Below are positions 58,749 through 64,000 of a stretch of 64,000 nucleotides of DNA, piece by piece. Positions within the stretch are counted from its first letter, which is position 1. Every line of letters starts with the position of its first letter. This DNA comes from Acidobacteriota bacterium. GTDB lineage: Bacteria > Acidobacteriota > Terriglobia > Bryobacterales > Bryobacteraceae. The notes below the pieces were generated by a model. The model made no database searches. It was not told the origin of the DNA and saw nothing but the letters and a program-made list of their open reading frames with translations. The DNA is taken from contig JAFKEE010000028.1 of the NCBI GenBank assembly GCA_017307505.1, forward strand, positions 154,661 through 218,660. The letters run 5' to 3'. The translations under genes were made by a program, and so were the position numbers.

Positions 58749-59099
58749 ATGAAGAACATTCTGCTCATTACCACTGCCTTTTTGTTCCTGAGCGGGGGCA
58801 CTGCCAGCTTTGCGCAGCAGCCCCAGCCACGGCCCACACAGCCCCAGGATCAAAAGAGCGAAGACACGCCTGCCACGTTGAAAGGCTGCCTGACCAAGGG
58901 AAGCGAGGCCCAAACCTACGCGCTAGCCGATGACACGTCGGGTCAGAAGGTTGTGTTTTCCGGCTCTGCCAAGCTGGACAACTACCTCAACCAGACCGTC
59001 GAAATTCAGGGCGACATCGTCGATCGCGGAGGCGAGAAGGCCTTCCAGCCGCGCACCATCAAGACGCTAGCCGCTTCCTGCAAGAACGGCCAGAAATAA
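58749..59099 (+). CDS. Small secreted protein, DUF5818-like
   Basis: A 116-residue exported protein: signal peptide (ILLITTAFLFLSGGTASFAQ), a Pro/Gln-rich linker, then an OB-fold-like domain TLKGCLTKGSEAQTYALADD, KLDNYLNQTVEIQGDIVDRG and a C-terminal KTLAASCKNGQK. The pattern (GCL, alternating strands, EIQGD) resembles DUF5818 family members of Acidobacteria; this is a lead, not proof. GGAGGT lies four to five bases before the ATG, so the upstream extension of the frame is not used. Confidence 0.7.
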   Translation: MKNILLITTAFLFLSGGTASFAQQPQPRPTQPQDQKSEDTPATLKGCLTKGSEAQTYALADDTSGQKVVFSGSAKLDNYLNQTVEIQGDIVDRGGEKAFQPRTIKTLAASCKNGQK

Positions 59100-59511
59100 C
59101 CCGGGACGCGGTAACACATCGTACCTTGAGACGGCCCGGCCGGAAGGGCGCGCGCCGCTGTTTGCCGGTTGATCCGGCAACCACGCTGCGCACCCTTCGG
59201 CCGGGCTTCATCTCCTCAATCCTGCATGCAGCTCCGGATCCTCCTGCCGTCCTCTACCCCTCTCATGCAAGGCCCCAAGATTCCAATCGCTCCACTCCGC
59301 GGGCCGAACCAGCCCCGCCGGCACCGGAGGCAGCCAGCCACCCACGCCCGCCGCGGGGTTCTCGAAATCCAGCCATACCGGCGCTATGATGCATAGGGGC
59401 AAAACGGACGGTGTCCCGCAGTAAACGTCAGGCGTCCCGGATGCGCCAGTAGTCTTTCCCATCCCCAGACCGCGAAACTCAACTCGCATCAAGCACAAGG
59501 AAACTACCGAC
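59100..59511. other. Intergenic region, no gene
   Basis: 412 bases with no credible gene on either strand. A hairpin TTGCCGG / CCGGCAA (59162-59180) without T-tract follows the small secreted gene. Nothing else recognised. Confidence 0.6.
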
Positions 59512-59988
59512 ATGAAACCAAAAAACACGATCTGTCTCTGGTTCGACAAGGATGCCGAAGAGGCTGCGCGCTTCTACGCCGCCACGTTCCCCGACTCCAA
59601 AGTCACCGCCGTCCAGAGAGCGCCCAGCGACTACCCGAGCGGACGGGAAGGCGATGTGCTGGTAGTGGAATTCACCGTCATGGGCATTCCCTGTCTCGGT
59701 CTCAACGGGGGCCCGGCGTTCAAACAGACAGAGGCCTTCTCGTTTCAGGTAGCCACCGACTCCCAGGAAGAGACAGACCGCTACTGGAACGCCATCGTCG
59801 GCAATGGTGGCAAGGAAAGCGAGTGCGGCTGGTGCAAGGATCGCTGGGGACTCTCCTGGCAGATCACACCGCGCGTCCTGACGGATGCCTTGGCGGCCGG
59901 CGGCGCCGAAGCGAAACGCGCCTTCGATGCCATGATGACGATGCAGAAGATCAACGTCGCCGCGATCGAAGCCGCTCGGCGCGGCTGA
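59512..59988 (+). CDS. PhnB-like VOC family protein
   Basis: A 158-residue protein of the 3-demethylubiquinone-9 methyltransferase-like/PhnB subgroup: KNTICLWFDKDAEEAARFYAATFPDSKV, FTVMGIPCLGLNGGPAFKQTEAFSFQVAT, DRYWNAIVGNGGKESECGWCKDRWGLSWQITP. The CGWC pair could be redox-active or metal-linked. Despite the name it is not a methyltransferase. No partner is implied by context. Confidence 0.9.
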   Translation: MKPKNTICLWFDKDAEEAARFYAATFPDSKVTAVQRAPSDYPSGREGDVLVVEFTVMGIPCLGLNGGPAFKQTEAFSFQVATDSQEETDRYWNAIVGNGGKESECGWCKDRWGLSWQITPRVLTDALAAGGAEAKRAFDAMMTMQKINVAAIEAARRG

Positions 59989-60173
59989 CACGGCCACAAC
60001 CCGCTTCCGCCCGCATCCAGCCGGCAGTGCCTGATTTGCTCGCTGACTACTTGAAATGATAAAGTACATTGCGATGCTAAGAGCGCGCAGGCTGGTAGCA
60101 AGGCAATGAGAACGGGCCAGGGCACGTCGGACCATCGCCGCCTGCAATTCGCGCCACCCGGGGAGACACACGC

Positions 60174-61529
60174 ATGAAGCGCAGCAGTGTCTCCGGCTGG
60201 GCCTTCCTCCTCGTACTCATCCTCCTGGTGATTCCTGCCGGCTACTGGGCGCGGAAGAGAATGGCCAGGCCGGCCAGGACGCCATCGCGGGTGGATCTCA
60301 CCCCATCGGGGCGCGCCGCGGAGCTGGCTCACCCCAGTTTCCTCTACGGCCGCGTCACCACCGTGGACGGCCTCACCTACGAAGGGCGCCTGCGCTGGGG
60401 CGATGGCGAGGAAGCCTTTTGGGGCGACTACTTCAATGGCGCGAAGAAAGAGAACCCCTGGGCGGCATACATACCGCCTGAGCGGCTGCCCAAAGAGCGC
60501 CATCCCATCGCAATCTTCGGGCTCGAAATCGCCCACCGCGAACGCCCCATCGATCTTGCCCGGCTCTTCATGGAGCGCTTCGGCGACATCGCACGCATCG
60601 AGGCAACCGGCCGCGACGTCCGCGTGACGCTCAAGAGCGGCACCGGTTTCTATCTCGACCGGATGGAAGCCAGTGACTTCGACGATGGCGTGCGCGTGTG
60701 GGACAGCCGGCGGGGCGTGACCGATCTCGACAGCCTCCGCATCCGTACCATCGAGCTCCGCCCGGCCCCTCCCTCCACCGCTGCCCTCGACCGGCTGTAT
60801 GGCAAGGTGCGCACGCGGCAGGGCGACGAGTTCACCGGCTTCGTCCAGTGGGACCGGCAGCAGTGCGTAGGCACCGATCAACTCACCGGCCGCACCGGTC
60901 AGGGGGAACGCAGCCTCCAGTTCGGAACCATCCGCTCCATTGCGCACCGCGTGCCGGACAGTTCTCTCGTGACGCTGCTCGACGGCCGCGAGGTCGTCCT
61001 CTCCGGAACCCGAGCCGTGGGCCCGGAGAACCGCGGCCTCTACGTCGATGACCCGCTCTACGGCCGCGTACTCGTCTCCTGGGATGCCTTCGATCGCGTC
61101 GACTTCACGCCGGGCGGCAGCGGACCAACTTACAGCGACTTCCCGCCGGGCAGTCCCCTCAAGGGCACAATCGCCACCCGCGACGGCCGCCGCCTCACAG
61201 GCCGTCTCGTCTACGATCTCGACGAAAGCGAGTCCACCCAGACGCTCGACGCCCCCTCCAGGGGGGTGAACTACACCATTCCCTTCGGCCTGGTTGCCTC
61301 CATCGTGCTCTCCGGCCCCCAGGAGCATGGCGCCCGCTGCGCCCGTGTCACCCTGCGCAATGGCCAGGAACTGCAACTCGACTGCGCCGGTGACCTCGGC
61401 CCGCAGAATGCCGGGGCGCTAATCTTCCCAGCCGGCAGCCAGCGGCCCGAGTATGTGCCGTGGGACAAACTCGACCAGATCGCGCTCGATCGTCCCCCGT
61501 CGACGTATCCGACGTCCGCCAATCGCTAG
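60174..61529 (+). CDS. Membrane-anchored protein of three repeated beta modules
   Basis: A 451-residue protein of unknown function with one N-terminal membrane anchor (WAFLLVLILLVIPAGYWA). The exposed part has three repeats of the same module. Each opens with an Sm-like strand pair, LYGRVTTVDGLTYEGRLRW (about 57-75), LYGKVRTRQGDEFTGFVQWD (about 208-227) and LKGTIATRDGRRLTGRLVYD (about 329-348), and closes with a second strand set, VTLKSGTGFYLD, VTLLDGREVVLS, VTLRNGQELQLD. The modules suggest a surface-binding protein that arose by internal duplication. It shares no operon with its neighbours. Confidence 0.72.
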   Translation: MKRSSVSGWAFLLVLILLVIPAGYWARKRMARPARTPSRVDLTPSGRAAELAHPSFLYGRVTTVDGLTYEGRLRWGDGEEAFWGDYFNGAKKENPWAAYIPPERLPKERHPIAIFGLEIAHRERPIDLARLFMERFGDIARIEATGRDVRVTLKSGTGFYLDRMEASDFDDGVRVWDSRRGVTDLDSLRIRTIELRPAPPSTAALDRLYGKVRTRQGDEFTGFVQWDRQQCVGTDQLTGRTGQGERSLQFGTIRSIAHRVPDSSLVTLLDGREVVLSGTRAVGPENRGLYVDDPLYGRVLVSWDAFDRVDFTPGGSGPTYSDFPPGSPLKGTIATRDGRRLTGRLVYDLDESESTQTLDAPSRGVNYTIPFGLVASIVLSGPQEHGARCARVTLRNGQELQLDCAGDLGPQNAGALIFPAGSQRPEYVPWDKLDQIALDRPPSTYPTSANR

Positions 61530-61678
61530 CCGGTCTTCCCGGAACAGCCCACGCACAGCCTCTCAGGCAGGCGATTTCCCTCTGCCCGCGGCACCCTGCC
61601 GGGCCGGCCATCGAAGTCAGGTTCCGGCATGAAAATGCGATAATACGACGACAGACCGGGCTGATCGAAACTGGACCC

Positions 61679-62764
61679 ATGGACACTCCCAGCGAACTCA
61701 ACGAGGTCGTTCTTCCGCAACCTGTAGTTGGTCCGCTGACGCGGGCGTCAATCTTCCTCGTGGTCTGCATCCGCCAGGATGAGGATGCCTATCAGGAATT
61801 GCGCGCCTTTTGCGCCGATCTCTCCGGACTCATTCGCGCGGTGGAGTTTCGTGACATCGAGGCCGGCCTCACGTGCATCGCCGGTTTCGGCTCCGATGCC
61901 TGGGATCATCTCTTTGGCGCGCCTCGACCCGCTGAGCTGCATCCGTTCCGCGAGATTCGCTCCGGCAGCCGCCACGCCGTGTCCACACCCGGCGACATTC
62001 TCTTTCACATTCGTGCCAAACGGATGGATCTGTGTTTCGAATTGGCCATGCAGATCATGGACAGCCTCGGCAGCTTGGTCACGGTGGCGGACGAGGTGCA
62101 TGGCTTCCGCTATTTCGACGATCGCGACGTGCTTGGCTTCGTCGATGGCACGGAGAATCCAAGGGCGGAGGCCGCGCGCGAGGCGGCCATCGTCGGCAGC
62201 GAGGACCCCGCCTTCGCCGGTGGCAGCTACGTGATCGTGCAGAAGTACCTTCACGACATGAAGGCCTGGAACGCACTTCCGGTCGAGGTCCAGGAACGCA
62301 TCATCGGGCGCCGCAAACTCTCCGACGTGGAACTCAGCGACGCCGACAAGCCCACCTACGCGCACAACGCGCTGACCAATATTGAAGAGAATGGACGCCA
62401 GCTCCAGATCCTGCGCGACAACATGCCCTTCGGGCGCCCCGGCCACGGCGAATTCGGAACGTACTTCATCGGGTACAGCCGGACTCCACGGCCCACGGAA
62501 CTCATGCTGGAGAACATGGTCGTCGGCCGGCCGCCGGGCAACTACGACCGCTTGCTCGACTTCAGCCACCCCGTGACCGGCAGCCTGTTCTTTGTGCCAA
62601 CGGCGTCTTTTCTCGACAACGTCACGGCCGGTCCCCCACCAGCAGAGGAAAGTACGGAAGAGCCGGCCCCCGGCCCACCACCGCCTGGGGCTTTCCCTGA
62701 GCCCTCTGCGCTGCCCGATTCATCACTAGGAATAGGATCTCTGAAGGGAGTGAAGGATGAATAA
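61679..62764 (+). CDS. Dyp-type peroxidase with encapsulin-targeting tail
   Basis: A 361-residue haem peroxidase of the DyP superfamily. Motifs: GFVDGTENP (153-161) with the distal Asp156, the proximal His229 in TYAHNAL and the distal Arg246 in ILRDNMPFG. After the catalytic domain (to about 310) comes a Pro-rich linker (PPPAEESTEEPAPGPPPPG) and a terminal DSSLGIGSLKGVK, matching the cargo-loading peptide that docks DyP inside encapsulin shells. The encapsulin gene begins inside the last eight bases of this gene, so the two are translationally coupled. ATG 61679 is used; upstream frame back to 61460 is not family-like. Confidence 0.95.
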   Translation: MDTPSELNEVVLPQPVVGPLTRASIFLVVCIRQDEDAYQELRAFCADLSGLIRAVEFRDIEAGLTCIAGFGSDAWDHLFGAPRPAELHPFREIRSGSRHAVSTPGDILFHIRAKRMDLCFELAMQIMDSLGSLVTVADEVHGFRYFDDRDVLGFVDGTENPRAEAAREAAIVGSEDPAFAGGSYVIVQKYLHDMKAWNALPVEVQERIIGRRKLSDVELSDADKPTYAHNALTNIEENGRQLQILRDNMPFGRPGHGEFGTYFIGYSRTPRPTELMLENMVVGRPPGNYDRLLDFSHPVTGSLFFVPTASFLDNVTAGPPPAEESTEEPAPGPPPPGAFPEPSALPDSSLGIGSLKGVKDE

Positions 62765-63563
62765 CCTCCACCGCGAGTTGGCGCCCATCTCCGTCGCCGC
62801 CTGGGCGCAGATCGAGGAAGAGACTTCGAGAACACTCAAGCGCTATCTCGCCGCTCGCCGTGTTGTGGATGTGCCCGCCCCGGGTGGAATCGCCCTGCCG
62901 GGCATCGGCACCGGCCACCTGAAGCCCATCACCGCGCCGTCGGACGGCATCATCGCCAGGCAGCGCGAGGTGAAGCCGCTGGTGGAGCTGCGCGTGCCCT
63001 TTGAACTCTCCCGCCAGGAGATCGACGACGTCGAGCGCGGTTCCGACGACTCCGACTGGCAGCCTGCGAAAGACGCCGCCAAAAAGCTGGCCTTCGCGGA
63101 GGACCGTGCCGTCTTCAACGGCTACCCCGACGCCGGCATCCGCGGCATCCGTGAGTGCACCAGCAACCCCATCGATACGCTGCCGGCCGATGTGAGGGAC
63201 TATCCCGACGTGGTGGCGCACGCCCTCAGCCAGTTGCGGCTGATGGGCGTCAACGGACCCTACTCCGTCGTGCTGGGCGCCGAAGAATACACGGCGTTAG
63301 CCGAAACCCGCGATCACGGATACCCCGTACTGGAGCACATCAAGCGCATCGTGGACGGCAACCTGATCTGGGCGCCGGCAATCGAAGGAGCATTTGTCCT
63401 GACGACGCGAGGCGGAGACTTTGCCCTGAACATCGGGCAGGACATTTCCATCGGCTATCTCAGCCACACCGATTCCGCCGTGCAGCTCTACCTGCAGGAA
63501 ACATTCGTCTTCCGAGTCCTCACCACGGAAGCCGCCGTAGCGCTGTCGCCCTCGAAAAAATAG
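62757..63563 (+). CDS. Family 1 encapsulin shell protein
   Basis: A 268-residue HK97-fold shell protein that self-assembles into a nanocompartment. It starts MNNLHRELAPISVAAWAQIEEET, typical of family 1 encapsulins, and includes VPFELSRQEIDDVERGS, AEDRAVFNGYP, GPYSVVLGAEEYTAL and YLSHTDSAVQLYLQETFVFRVLT. Length fits the usual 260-285 residues. With the adjacent DyP peroxidase and its loading peptide this is a DyP cargo system, thought to help with oxidative stress. The start overlaps the peroxidase stop by eight bases. Confidence 0.96.
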   Translation: MNNLHRELAPISVAAWAQIEEETSRTLKRYLAARRVVDVPAPGGIALPGIGTGHLKPITAPSDGIIARQREVKPLVELRVPFELSRQEIDDVERGSDDSDWQPAKDAAKKLAFAEDRAVFNGYPDAGIRGIRECTSNPIDTLPADVRDYPDVVAHALSQLRLMGVNGPYSVVLGAEEYTALAETRDHGYPVLEHIKRIVDGNLIWAPAIEGAFVLTTRGGDFALNIGQDISIGYLSHTDSAVQLYLQETFVFRVLTTEAAVALSPSKK

Positions 63564-64000
63564 ACCCGTCGCGTCAATGCCCTCGCCCGGGTGGGCCGGA
63601 GCCAGAACCGGAACCGGGGTAAGCAAGGCCGGCTCCCTCGGCACCCCGCACAGCCAAAGCGGTTGTTGGAGCATGTCCGAACCGAGCCCCGAAGTGCACG
63701 CAACAGGTCAGCCAGGGCGTCTTCAACGGAGTCCCGAATTGCCCTGCAGGCCGCCGAAGTCAACGAAAGCCCCGGCGGCCTGGCGCACGTGGGACAGCGG
63801 AGCCGCATCGCTGCCCACGGACCTGACTTTCAACAGAGCGGCCTCCCCGCTTTGTCCCTTCGGGGACATAGGTGACACTCTATTCTGAGGACATGGGTGA
63901 CACTTTGTTGGGTTTGGAGCTCATCGGTTGTGCCTTATTCTACCCACGGATTCGTGCCTGTGGGAATGTGGGAATCGCCAGGCGATTCCCAAGCGAGTGG
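63564..64000. other. Right-edge intergenic region, possible insertion-sequence end
   Basis: 437 bases without a gene I can support. The first 280 bases show only short frames with no family features. From about 63862 the sequence has two 25-bp direct repeats (separate entry) and then a stretch (TTGGGTTTGGAGC, CTGTGGGAATGTGGGAATC) with the look of an insertion-sequence flank. No transposase start is within the window. Confidence 0.4.
63864..63904 (+). repeat. 25-bp direct repeat pair near the right edge
   Basis: GGACATAGGTGACACT (63864-63879) and GGACATGGGTGACACT (63889-63904), 25 bases apart and differing at one position. Direct repeats of this form are seen at the ends of some IS481/IS3-like elements, so they may belong to an element that continues beyond the window. 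Confidence 0.45.

Noticed and set aside
59208..59549. Open frame on the minus strand between the small secreted gene and the PhnB-like gene
   Set aside because: Overlaps the PhnB-like start; composition and start are unconvincing.
61460..61678. N-terminal extension of the DyP peroxidase to 61460
   Set aside because: It overlaps the end of the three-module protein and is Arg/Pro-rich; family proteins start near MDTPSE.
63577..63888. Open frames after the encapsulin gene
   Set aside because: No ribosome-binding site, no domain and base composition like noncoding sequence.
1..64000. CRISPR arrays, rRNA and tRNA genes
   Set aside because: No regularly spaced unique spacers, no tRNA cloverleaf and no rRNA conserved blocks were seen in the intergenic regions.

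Overview
The window is high-GC DNA from a Gram-negative bacterium. It carries lipid A/LPS genes (a WaaA-LpxK fusion, an MsbA-like transporter, a GT9 heptosyltransferase-like protein), a PEP-CTERM protein, several DUF1080 and Tat-exported proteins, an encapsulin/DyP pair and intergenic GCTGANN heptamer arrays. Together these point to Acidobacteriota, most likely a Solibacter/Bryobacter/Paludibaculum relative. That placement is an inference from gene content, not from a marker gene. No rRNA, tRNA or CRISPR was found.

Layout. 1-1275: start of leuS and nfo (minus). 1492-6847: a secreted alpha/beta hydrolase, two tandem paralogous secreted proteins, an aldo/keto reductase and a secreted acidobacterial-type protein. 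7077-12177: clpB and lon, with HAIR-like half-sites before clpB and terminators after both. 20769-12265 (minus): a tightly packed ten-gene operon, trm112-like, GT9, msbA-like, yicC, gmk, rpoZ, coaBC, family 4 udg, tmk, holB, linking envelope export, nucleotide metabolism and DNA repair/replication. 21551-25575 (plus): PEP-CTERM protein, a degenerate phosphodiesterase-TPR protein, a GNAT and ogt. 25580-32654: WaaA-LpxK fusion, a cyclophilin, an OlsF-like bifunctional acyltransferase, an unknown protein and KDPG aldolase, followed by an inverted pair of heptamer arrays.

33026-45967: a mixed metabolic and exported region with a Tat-exported aldo/keto reductase, a 59-residue protein, a double-DUF1080 protein, a cytochrome c, a Spy-like protein, a lipoprotein-type O-methyltransferase, phosphoglucomutase, AraC regulator/VOC pair, a YVTN propeller, a SYLF-YtxH-lmo0937 micro-operon, TPR-like and DinB secreted proteins, and a GH29 fucosidase behind a LacI-type operator. 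46083-55441: alaS (a perfect palindrome covers its start), a YpdA-like reductase, a GT-C membrane protein, a Tat-exported TIM-barrel protein, a signal-transduction protein whose kinase and receiver motifs are all degenerate, and a HAD phosphatase. 55518-63563: esterase, cytochrome P460, small secreted proteins, a three-module beta protein, and at the right end a DyP peroxidase with a C-terminal encapsulin-loading peptide followed by its family 1 encapsulin shell. The last 150 bases carry 25-bp direct repeats that may be the edge of an insertion sequence.

The best candidates for a second look are the DyP-encapsulin compartment, the WaaA-LpxK fusion, the two apparent pseudoenzymes (phosphodiesterase-TPR and kinase/receiver), the lipoprotein methyltransferase, and the heptamer arrays.
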